From Streptomyces griseochromogenes (GTDB lineage: Bacteria; Actinomycetota; Actinomycetes; Streptomycetales; Streptomycetaceae), in the NCBI RefSeq assembly GCF_001542625.1, contig NZ_CP016279.1, forward strand, positions 5,394,001 through 5,458,000: 64,000 nucleotides of DNA, given 5' to 3'. This document shows, piece by piece, positions 51,603 through 59,228 of the stretch (the stretch's first letter is position 1; every line of letters starts with the position of its first letter). The notes under the pieces were generated by a model, which was not told the origin of the DNA, did not search any database, and was given only the letters and a program-made list of their open reading frames with translations. Both the position numbers and the translations under genes were made by a program.

Positions 51603-53404
51603 TGCCGCGGCCCGCCCGGGACGAGCAGGCAGCAAGGGCCCTGCGACCCCGTGTCCGTCCCGGGAAACTGACCCGGATCGAGGATTCCAAGGTCGGCCAG
51701 ATGCTGGCTCTGCTGGACCGCTCCGGAGTCCCGCAGCAGCTGGAGGAGCTCCTTGCCGGGCGGCCGGGACCGGCGGGAGTGCGGCCGCGCACGGTCCTGG
51801 CGGGGCTGTTGCTGTCCTCCTACCTCACCGGCCGGGCCACCATCGCCGAAGCGTGGCGGATCCTGCACTTCCGCCTGGAGCCCCGGGCCCGCACCTGGCT
51901 GGGCATCCCGCAGGAACCGCCAGCCACCGCGCGGGAGTCCATCGCGGCCAGCCGCCGCCTCTACCGGGGCTTCAACCGCATCACCACCGTGCTGGACCCA
52001 GCCCGCTGCAACCGGCGTTCCCGCCTTCCCCAGCCTGTCGCCGACGCTTACGCGGATGCCTGGGACGTCCCGTCCGGACGACAGGCCGCCGAGCGGCTCC
52101 AGCAGCTGGCCAACCAGCTGGTCCTCACCCCCGTCCGCCTCGCCCAGGCCCGCGGCTACCTGCGCGGCTGGCGCGGAGACGTGGGCGTGGATGCCACTCC
52201 GATCCCGGTCCTGGCCCACCCCGACAGCGAACGCACCGCAACCGCCTCGGTGGAGATCACCGCGGGCTGGCACTACAGCGGCGGCTCCGATGAGCCCACC
52301 TTCGGCTACAGCGCCAGCTTCGTCGTCGCCGCCCACCGCCGGCGTCCCGGAGAGAGCGCGGGCAAACCGCTGGCCTACCCGCAGATGTGCGTCGGCCTGG
52401 TGCTGGACACCCCGACGGTCCGCACCGGCGCCAACGCCGTCACCGCGCTGACGCAGCTCGCCGAACTCGGCCTGCCGACCGGGACCTGCGCGGCCGACCG
52501 CGCCTACACCGGATGCGCACCCGAGAAGTTCCAGATCCCCGTACGCCGCCTCGGCTACCGCCTCGCCCTGGACTACAAGGTCGAGAACCGGGGACAACAA
52601 GGCAGCTGGCAGGGCGCCTTGCTCATCGACGGCTCCCTGGCCTGCCCCCACATGCCGCCCGCGCTGACCCGCGCCACCCAGGGCGCGGACGATGCCACAG
52701 TACGTCTGCCGCCCGAGGACCTGCGAGAGGCGATCGAGGAGCGGGTGCCGTACTTCCTCAAGACCAAACAAGGCCCCGATGCCCGCGGCGCCGTCCGGCT
52801 CCACTGCCCGGCAGCCGGTCCGTCGCCATCGGTGAACTGCGCTCGCCGTGACCGGCTCTTCCCCCGCAATCCGCGCGGTTCTGGACCACCGCCGGCCGTC
52901 ATCAACCTCGCCGACAGCCGTGCACGAGCAGCCCACCCCGCCGCACGGCCCACCGTCCAGCTCCCCGACGGCGAATGGCGCACCACTCCATCCGCCAAGG
53001 AGCTGCCGGCTGTCTGCGGCAAGTCCGACATCACTGTCCCCGCCGACGCCCGCGGTGACCGGCTGGTCGCGAAGTTCCGGCAGGACGACCACTACCTGAC
53101 CAGCACCTGGACCGCGTCCTACAAGCCCATCCGCAGCCACAACGAAGGGATCCACGGCCGCCTCAAGGGCGAAGAAACCGACATCGGGAACCCGAAACAC
53201 CGCCCAGCACCAGGCCAGGTCGCCCAGACCCTCCTGGTCGCCATCATGGTCACCGCCGCGAACCTCGACATCCTCGAAACGTGGCTCTACCAGCACACCG
53301 GCACCCACCTCACCCACAGCGACTACACAGCGATCCCCCCACCGGCCGGGCCGGACACCAATCCGCCCGCAACGACAGGACGTCCACCCCCGCCCAACGG
53401 ATGA
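51602..53404 (+). CDS. DDE-like transposase-related protein
   Basis: 600 residues from the ATG at 51602, overlapping the stop of the recombinase-like gene (TGATG). VRPRTVLAGLLLSSYLTGRATIAEAWRIL is an N-terminal helical region. The RNase-H-like core shows RGDVGVDATPIPVLAHPDSE (Asp in a strand), LGLPTGTCAADRAYTGC (second Asp) and KPIRSHNEGIHGRLKGEETDIG (probable Glu). A 38-base perfect-stem palindrome follows at 53433. No terminal inverted repeats were found. Coupling of a DDE-like protein to a recombinase-like protein and an XRE regulator suggests a dedicated mobile or programmed-rearrangement module. Confidence 0.7.
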   Translation: MPRPARDEQAARALRPRVRPGKLTRIEDSKVGQMLALLDRSGVPQQLEELLAGRPGPAGVRPRTVLAGLLLSSYLTGRATIAEAWRILHFRLEPRARTWLGIPQEPPATARESIAASRRLYRGFNRITTVLDPARCNRRSRLPQPVADAYADAWDVPSGRQAAERLQQLANQLVLTPVRLAQARGYLRGWRGDVGVDATPIPVLAHPDSERTATASVEITAGWHYSGGSDEPTFGYSASFVVAAHRRRPGESAGKPLAYPQMCVGLVLDTPTVRTGANAVTALTQLAELGLPTGTCAADRAYTGCAPEKFQIPVRRLGYRLALDYKVENRGQQGSWQGALLIDGSLACPHMPPALTRATQGADDATVRLPPEDLREAIEERVPYFLKTKQGPDARGAVRLHCPAAGPSPSVNCARRDRLFPRNPRGSGPPPAVINLADSRARAAHPAARPTVQLPDGEWRTTPSAKELPAVCGKSDITVPADARGDRLVAKFRQDDHYLTSTWTASYKPIRSHNEGIHGRLKGEETDIGNPKHRPAPGQVAQTLLVAIMVTAANLDILETWLYQHTGTHLTHSDYTAIPPPAGPDTNPPATTGRPPPPNG

Positions 53405-53432
53405 CCCACCCGCGAAACAACCGCACAGACTC

Positions 53433-53470
53433 GTGACGGCCAGCCCCGGACCCCCGGGGCTGGCCGTCAC
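53433..53470 (+). terminator. strong palindromic terminator
   Basis: GTGACGGCCAGCCCC pairs with GGGGCTGGCCGTCAC across an 8-base loop. It sits 29 bases past the DDE-like gene stop. There is no T run, which is common for actinobacterial terminators. Confidence 0.8.
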
Positions 53471-53569
53471 GCTCACACAACCGCACGACAGCGAGTGAAC
53501 GCGCTCACACCTGCGTTCTCCCGCCATCCACCACCCCGAACAACCTCGAACAGGCACCGGAAACGACAA

Positions 53570-53602
53570 AGATCCCGCCGATCATCATGATCAGCGGGAT
53601 CT
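53570..53602 (-). terminator. hairpin at the 3' end of the NACHT gene
   Basis: AGATCCCGC (53570-53578) pairs with GCGGGATCT (53594-53602), and the loop itself contains ATCATGAT symmetry. It overlaps the stop codon of the - strand NACHT gene; on that strand it is followed by TTTGTCGTTTCC. Confidence 0.6.
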
Positions 53603-55156
53603 CGTCAACCGAACCTGAGCTAACTCAAGAACGGCCCAGGCCAGGCTGGGGCTGGTTGTGCAGCCGACCATCACCCCCACTGGTACTGCGGCTATGGCGA
53701 CGAGCTTGGCTTCGCGCGCCAGCTGATGGCGGTTGCGGATGCTTGTTCTGGCTGTGCCGGAGCGGCTGCGCGAGAGGATCAGGTATCCCAGGCACACACC
53801 GCCCACGAAGCCGCTGGTGAAGACCGCCGCGGGTGAGTACAGCCCCAGGCTGATCGCAACGGCCGCACACCCGAGCAGCAGGATGGGTCCCAGTTGGCGC
53901 AGTAGCCACGGAAGTTCGAGGCGTAGCTGCCACCAGGCCAGCTGCCGGGTGGTCTGGTGCTGCAGGTGGCCGGCCAGATAAGCGAGCCAGCGTTGGGCCT
54001 GCTCGGCGTGGGGGCTGTCGGCGAAGGCCGCAGGAACGTACGCCTCGAGTAGGTGGCGTTCCAGCTCGACTGGGTCGGCAAACCGGTCCTCCAGTAGTTC
54101 GGCAGGGTCCTTGCCGGTTTCGCCGTAGACAGCGCGGGCCATGGCCACCATCAAGGGCGTGCCGAGTGCCTGACGCAGACCCTGGGATACCGGCGTGTGG
54201 GGATGGGCGCGCAGGTGCGCGAGGACCGGGTCCCAGAGGGTGGTCCGCTGTCCGTCCGCCCCCCGTACCGGCCGCGCGGTCCTGGTGAGGTAGGCGCTCG
54301 CCGCCTCGAACGTCAGCGGCCGCAGTTCGACGACAGCCGCCGACGTCAGCACATTCCCGCTCTCCACCGCCTTCGTGTACGCCGCCGTGCGGCAGGTCAG
54401 CAACACCGGCTCGCCCGGGTCGAGTTCCGCGTTCAGCCGGCGCAGGGCCGCGCCCCACGCCGACTCGGGCATCTCGTCCAGACCCTCGAGAACGGGCAGC
54501 ACGAGGCCGGCCGCGAGCAGTTTGCTGGTCCAGGGAGCTCCGGGATAGGTGGCGCGCAGGTGGGCGGTCATCCAGTCCCGCAGCCGCTGTCGCTCTGGCT
54601 GCCATCCGGACAGAGGGAAGACCGCCGGCACGGGGTCGCCGACCGCACGGTGCGCGAGCCGCTCCAGGGTGAAGCGGACGGCGAGCACGGTCTTTCCACT
54701 GCCCGGTTCACCCAGCACCACCAGCCGCCGCGAGGGCACCGTGTCAAAGGCGGGCGAGATACCCTCGGGCCCCTCGCCCGGCTCCACGGGCAGGCCGCCG
54801 TTTTCAGCGGCATCGGCGAGCCACGCCTCCGCCCTGGACCAGTGCACCTGGAACGGGTACGGATCCTGCAGCCGGCGCAGCCGCCACTCCGCCTGCCACT
54901 GCTCCTGCACCGAGGCCGCCAGACGCCCGGACAGCCCTTCCAGCCGCTCCTGCGACCAGGCACCCTCGGCGGACTCGCCGGCCGCTGAACCGCTGCGCCA
55001 GAGGTTGATGGCCAGCCCAGCGACCGACACCCCCAAGCCGAGGACGGCCGTCAGGGTCGATACATTGCCCAGCTCTCCCGTCAGCAGCGCAACGAGCAGC
55101 ACGCTGCCCGTGACCGCTACCGCTCCCAGCCAGATGCCATGTCGCCACCACCGCAC
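53591..55156 (-). CDS. membrane-anchored NACHT NTPase, possibly C-terminally truncated
   Basis: 521 residues. Two N-terminal membrane helices (residues about 8-26 and 32-52), a helical linker, then the NACHT domain. Walker A is LGEPGSGKT (148-156), Walker B VLPVLEGLDEMPE (219-231), the sensor-like VLLTCRTAAYTKAV follows, then TPLMVAMARAVYG and the helical region. Two more membrane helices (LLRQLGPILLLGCAAVAISLG and FTSGFVGGVCLGYLILS) come near the end, which stops at LELAQVRLTRSR. Relatives usually continue with more membrane helices and a F-R-H-A-R-L-Q ending, which is found separately at 46975-48405. NACHT NTPases act as signal-sensing switches in immunity and are frequent in Streptomyces. 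Confidence 0.85.
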   Translation of the reverse strand: MRWWRHGIWLGAVAVTGSVLLVALLTGELGNVSTLTAVLGLGVSVAGLAINLWRSGSAAGESAEGAWSQERLEGLSGRLAASVQEQWQAEWRLRRLQDPYPFQVHWSRAEAWLADAAENGGLPVEPGEGPEGISPAFDTVPSRRLVVLGEPGSGKTVLAVRFTLERLAHRAVGDPVPAVFPLSGWQPERQRLRDWMTAHLRATYPGAPWTSKLLAAGLVLPVLEGLDEMPESAWGAALRRLNAELDPGEPVLLTCRTAAYTKAVESGNVLTSAAVVELRPLTFEAASAYLTRTARPVRGADGQRTTLWDPVLAHLRAHPHTPVSQGLRQALGTPLMVAMARAVYGETGKDPAELLEDRFADPVELERHLLEAYVPAAFADSPHAEQAQRWLAYLAGHLQHQTTRQLAWWQLRLELPWLLRQLGPILLLGCAAVAISLGLYSPAAVFTSGFVGGVCLGYLILSRSRSGTARTSIRNRHQLAREAKLVAIAAVPVGVMVGCTTSPSLAWAVLELAQVRLTRSR

Positions 55157-56385
55157 TGCACGGCCCCCGTCATCCGAACCACTGCACGGAGGATAGAGCC
55201 GCGGTCACGCTCTGTGAGCGAAGCGCGCCGCAGGAGCTGTCAGCGATGTTGCTCGGCGCGCCCCCCATGGAGCGCAGCGTCTGCTGGAGTTCCTCGATGT
55301 CGGTGGGGGCTCCAAGGCCGGACTCGCGCCAGACCTGTTCTCCCAGTGCTTCGGACATCCGTCAGCATCCGGGGCGTCCTGCAGCACCATGCCCTGCTCG
55401 CCCTCCAGACGTGCCCGTACGAAGTCCTGGGCGCTGCCGAGCGTGAGCAGCTGCTTGCCGCGTACGGCAGCCGTACGTTCGACCTCGCGTGGGAGACGGC
55501 GCTCGCGGTGATCACCCACCACGCCCGGTCCTCGGGTCAGACGGGGCAGCCCCACCCGACCATCAGGGACCGCGCACCCGCGATGGCACGGCGCCCGGGC
55601 GGCCGGAGCCAGGGTGGACGTTGAACAGTCCCGCGCCCGCCAGCAGTACTTGAAGGCGCCGGGGGGATCTGGGTCGTCTACGACGCAGGCCTCAGCCGCC
55701 TGCGTGTCGTCTGCCCCAGCGCCAGGCTCGCACCGGCCTGACACTCCAGGCCGACGCCGAAGCCGGAAGCGTCCGCGTCATTTGCCCGGAACGCCACACC
55801 GCCCACGACCCCCGACTGACGGTCGCCGGCGTGCAGGAGGCGATCGCCCTCGGGCGGGCGTCCGACTCCGAAGACATCGAGATCAACGCTTAGTGGTCGG
55901 CTCTGGAAGTCCCTCGGGGGTTGACTGCGGAGCCGACCATGCGTCTGAGCGCTGGTCAGAGGTCGGAGCCGGCGCCAGCAGGTCGCGGCCGGACGGGTCG
56001 AGCCTTGCAGGCCGTTCCCCGACAGGTGCGGGAGTGAGACCTGTGCGCTGATGACGGAGAGTGCCAGCACTTGTGGCACGCCGGGCGACCGAGGAATCTG
56101 TGACGCGTCCACGGCAGTAGGAGACGCGTATATTTGACGCAAGGTTCACCTATTTTCGGTCATTCTCATGACTAGCCGCATATCTCCCTGGCAAACGCCC
56201 TCCCCGCCGTGCACAGGCCGTTACGATGACCGCATCAGTTTCCTGACGCGACGTCAGCGATCCTTCTCGGGAGGGGTGTTCGCGCCGCGAGGAACAACAC
56301 ACACGCCCGTCGGTTCTGGCGTGGCGTGGACATGCGGTTGATGCTCAGTCAATGGGTGTCTGCTCAAGGATCTACGGGGTGGGGC
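55157..56385. other. decayed region with peptide fragments
   Basis: No complete gene. + strand pieces read like protein but are out of phase: LLALQTCPYEVLGAAEREQLLAAYGSRTFDLAWETALAVITHH (about 55400-55520), IWVVYDAGLSRLRVVCPSAR (about 55665-55725) and SVRVICPERHTAHDPRLTVAGVQEAIALGRASDSEDIEINA ending at 55893. This suggests one or two small genes broken by frameshifts. The last 300 bases before 56386 are non-coding and should hold the promoter of the next operon. Confidence 0.45.
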
Positions 56386-57492
56386 ATGTCGGGCGATTTC
56401 GCTCAACTCGTCGTTGACGAGGCCATCTTTCACCTGGTCCCGACGCGTAAGCGGAACGACCCGGTGCCAGCACAAGTCCAGTACAGCGAAGCGGTGTGCC
56501 AGCTCAGTGAGGATGTGCGAGGCAAGATCCAGGCCAACTTCCGGGGCCTGCTCGTCTCGCATGGACGCCCGGTTGTAGAAGAGCTCGAGGCCAAGAAGTC
56601 GACCCTGCCGGACCGCGTCTACGAGTACCTCACCGAGCAGCGTGACCTGGTGAACGTCTCCATCGACCTTGCCGAACTGCTCTTCGACAGCCAGAAGGGG
56701 AACAGCCCCGCCGGGCTGCTCCTTGTTGCCTCCGCCAGACTTGCCGGCAAGCGGGCGCTGCTCATCGTGAAACTGGAGCAGGAGGGCGGTTTTCGGGCCA
56801 GGGAGGTGATCGTCGACGGCAAACGCACCTTCGACATGAGCTACTTCGCCAACCTTTTGATGACCGAGCACAACAAGATCTACAAGGCCGCCCTGTTCTG
56901 CGTTGACGGCGTCCCCGAGGACGGCCCGATCGAGGGATGGGCAGCTGACAAGCAACTGTCGGGCAAGATGGCACAGTTCTGGCTGCAGACCTTCCTCGGC
57001 TGCCGGCAGAAAGAGGATCCTAAGCGCGTCACTCAAGGATTTCACGAGGCGGCAGTCGACTGGGTCGACAAAAGGGTCGACGACCCCGAGAAGAGCGTCG
57101 ACTATCTGATGGCCGTCCTGGTCGAGCTGCGCTCCAACACCGCCACCTTGGATCCCACTGCCTTCGCCGCTGATCACCTCGACCTCTATGACCAGGACAG
57201 CTTCCTGGCCTACCTGGCCAGTAAGGACGTTCCAACGACCATCTTCGACAAGGACATCGCGCGGGTGGCCCCCCGCCTGAGCGAGCTGCAGATCGGCTTC
57301 GCCAGCGGCATTTCCATCGTTGCCCCCGTCAAGCGGGTGCGTGAGGACATCAAGATCGACGAACACTCCGACGGCACCTCCACGGTGACCGTCAGGGGCA
57401 AGATCACGTCCACACGCAGCCACTACAGCCCCCGCAAACTCGACGCCCCGCACACGGATGTCCAAGCACCCGGTGCGGACTCCGCCGGGTGA
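56386..57492 (+). CDS. nucleoid-associated protein, NdpA/YejK type
   Basis: 368 residues from the ATG at 56386 (GGGGTGGGGC upstream); codons from 56326 would add unlike sequence. It opens SGDFAQLVVDEAIFHLVP, the family start. The centre has AGLLLVASARLAGKRALLIVKLEQEGGFR, FDMSYFANLLMTEHNKIYKAALF and FLGCRQKEDPKRVTQGFHEAAVDW. The C-terminus is a beta-rich tail (TSTVTVRGKITSTRSHY). NdpA-family proteins bind the nucleoid and turn up in phage-defence operons. Here it is the first of three genes joined by 4-base overlaps, so it should work with the synthetase and membrane protein. Confidence 0.85.
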   Translation: MSGDFAQLVVDEAIFHLVPTRKRNDPVPAQVQYSEAVCQLSEDVRGKIQANFRGLLVSHGRPVVEELEAKKSTLPDRVYEYLTEQRDLVNVSIDLAELLFDSQKGNSPAGLLLVASARLAGKRALLIVKLEQEGGFRAREVIVDGKRTFDMSYFANLLMTEHNKIYKAALFCVDGVPEDGPIEGWAADKQLSGKMAQFWLQTFLGCRQKEDPKRVTQGFHEAAVDWVDKRVDDPEKSVDYLMAVLVELRSNTATLDPTAFAADHLDLYDQDSFLAYLASKDVPTTIFDKDIARVAPRLSELQIGFASGISIVAPVKRVREDIKIDEHSDGTSTVTVRGKITSTRSHYSPRKLDAPHTDVQAPGADSAG

Positions 57493-58478
57493 GCGTGGTC
57501 AATGACGCCTTCCACCGGTACCAGGCGGAGCTCCCCAACATCCGGAAGGCGGCACAGCTCACCGCGGCCCTTCTGCGACGCAAGGCCGCCCGCGCCCACA
57601 TCACCTGCGAGGTGACCCACCGGGCCAAAGAGATCGGCAGCTTCGTCGCCAAGGCCTATCACAAGGAATACGCCGACCCCTGGACCAAGATCACGGACAA
57701 GGCAGGCGTCCGTATCACCGTCCAACACAAAGGCTTCCTCAACAAAGCTCTCGAGGTCGTCAAGGACAACCTGACACTGGTCGAGGACCCCCAGGACTAT
57801 CGAGAAAAGGAGGATGCCGAGGGCCAGTACACGCTGCAGTACCCCCGTCTGCACGTCCAAGCCCTCGCTGCCAGCGACCTCAGGGACGGCGACGGCCGAC
57901 CCTACGAGTGCGAGATCCAAATCCGCACCGAAGCAACCGACTTGTGGGCCCGCATGTCCCACCGGCTGCTCTACAAAACAGGCACCACCAGCGTGCCCCG
58001 CGATGTCAGTAGGTCGCTGTACCGTTTGATCGCCCTGGTCGAACTGTACGACCTCGAGGTCGAACGGGGGGTAGACGTCTTGGCACAGCACCCTGACTTC
58101 ACCCGCACCAACCGACTCCTGGCCGAAGCAGAGTTCCTGTACCGCACGTTCACCGAGCACGAGTACCGGCGTGACCTGTCCGAAGACATCGTCGACGTCC
58201 TGATCGAAACCGTCGAGCACGAGAAGGACTACCCCAACAAGTTAGCCCAGTTCGCCGAGCAGTACCGCCAGCAGCTCGAACAGGCCTATCGCGAATACGG
58301 CCCCACCAGCGAACTCTTCTTAGCCCACGGCCGCTACATACTGGCCAGCCAGCCGGAAAGCCTGATCATCTTCGAGCGTCTCACCACCGCCAAGATGCTG
58401 TTGCGAGGTGTCTGGGATGACGAATTGCCTAAGACCCTGCTCAGCGACATGGCAGAGATCTGGAGCGTCCACCTGTGA
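57489..58478 (+). CDS. RelA/SpoT-type nucleotide synthetase (synthetase domain only)
   Basis: 329 residues from the GTG at 57489, overlapping the NdpA stop (GTGA). The synthetase domain occupies about 20-170: THRAKEIGSFVAKAY (residues 43-57, the R-x-K substrate motif), ITDKAGVRITV (68-78, metal-binding Asp70) and PYECEIQIRTEATDLWARMSHRLLYK (138-163, Glu142 and the QIRT strand). No HD hydrolase and no TGS/ACT domains. The C-terminal 160 residues are helical (RLLAEAEFLYRTFTEHEYRR, then KLAQFAEQYRQQLEQAYREYG). It should transfer pyrophosphate or make a related nucleotide signal, or, like toxSAS enzymes, modify another target. The conserved residues appear intact. Confidence 0.88.
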   Translation: MSVVNDAFHRYQAELPNIRKAAQLTAALLRRKAARAHITCEVTHRAKEIGSFVAKAYHKEYADPWTKITDKAGVRITVQHKGFLNKALEVVKDNLTLVEDPQDYREKEDAEGQYTLQYPRLHVQALAASDLRDGDGRPYECEIQIRTEATDLWARMSHRLLYKTGTTSVPRDVSRSLYRLIALVELYDLEVERGVDVLAQHPDFTRTNRLLAEAEFLYRTFTEHEYRRDLSEDIVDVLIETVEHEKDYPNKLAQFAEQYRQQLEQAYREYGPTSELFLAHGRYILASQPESLIIFERLTTAKMLLRGVWDDELPKTLLSDMAEIWSVHL

Positions 58479-59104
58479 CCCGACCGCCGCAGCCCGAACC
58501 GTCCGCTGTCGTGGCCGCCACCGCCATGTTCGTCGAGGTCCTCGTCGTCGGTATTGGATTCCTCACCAGCCTGGGCATCCTGGCCGCCGCCGTCGCGGGC
58601 CCCGGCAACAGCCGCCGGCTGGCCCTGGTGGCAGACACCCCCCTCGCAGCTGGCGCAGCCCTCGCTTTAGCCTACGCTCTGGGCATTCTCATCGACCGCG
58701 CCGCCGACACCGCCCTCACCACCGTACGCCGCCGCCTGCGCAGCCAGTCCTTCCCCACGTCTGCCGCCTACGCCCAGGCACGCCTCAAGATCTCTGAGAT
58801 GCCCGAGCTGGCAGCCCTGGCCGACTACGCACGCTCCCGTCTGAGGGTTTGCCGTGGCTGGATCCTCAACAGCATCATGCTTACCCTGGCCATCGATCTC
58901 GCATTGTGGCGGTATTCCGTCGAGGACCGGCCCTTGCTCGTGGCTACGGCGACCGTCTTGGGAACCTTGGCTGCTCTCGGCTTCTACCTGTCGTGGCATG
59001 CCATTACTGCCACCGGTTACCGCAAGCTGGCCGCGCAGACCACACCAGCTCCTGCGTCAGCTCTGCCCGCCCAGCCTCCGGCACCCGCGCTGGAGGCTCC
59101 CTGA
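58475..59104 (+). CDS. four-helix membrane protein, putative effector of the RelA/SpoT operon
   Basis: 209 residues from the GTG at 58475, overlapping the synthetase stop. Four hydrophobic segments: VEVLVVGIGFLTSLGILAAAVAG, PLAAGAALALAYALGILI, ILNSIMLTLAIDLALW and LLVATATVLGTLAALGFYLSW. Between helices 2 and 3 there is a basic cytoplasmic stretch (RAADTALTTVRRRLRSQSF) and a helical linker (KISEMPELAALADYARSRLR). The tail is proline- and alanine-rich. No family is recognised. In nucleotide-signal immune systems the last gene is often a membrane effector; the overlap with the synthetase supports that reading here, without proof. Confidence 0.75.
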   Translation: MTRPPQPEPSAVVAATAMFVEVLVVGIGFLTSLGILAAAVAGPGNSRRLALVADTPLAAGAALALAYALGILIDRAADTALTTVRRRLRSQSFPTSAAYAQARLKISEMPELAALADYARSRLRVCRGWILNSIMLTLAIDLALWRYSVEDRPLLVATATVLGTLAALGFYLSWHAITATGYRKLAAQTTPAPASALPAQPPAPALEAP

Positions 59105-59228
59105 CCGCGGGCTGGAATCCCGGCCTCACACGCCAAGTGCGGGACGGGCGGCTGTGGCGGTGGGGGAGAGCTGACAGAATCGGATGACGCCCACGCCATC
59201 GGCCGGCCGCGCAACGCCCGGAGACCTC

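Noticed and set aside
50601..51635. Extension of the XRE gene to a 465-codon - strand protein
   Set aside because: The part before the ATG at 50600 is antisense to the recombinase-like gene, and the good ribosome site is at 50600.
51533..53569. A 678-codon open frame on the - strand
   Set aside because: It is the antisense shadow of the DDE-like gene, has glycine/valine-rich composition typical of such shadows, and contains no domain.
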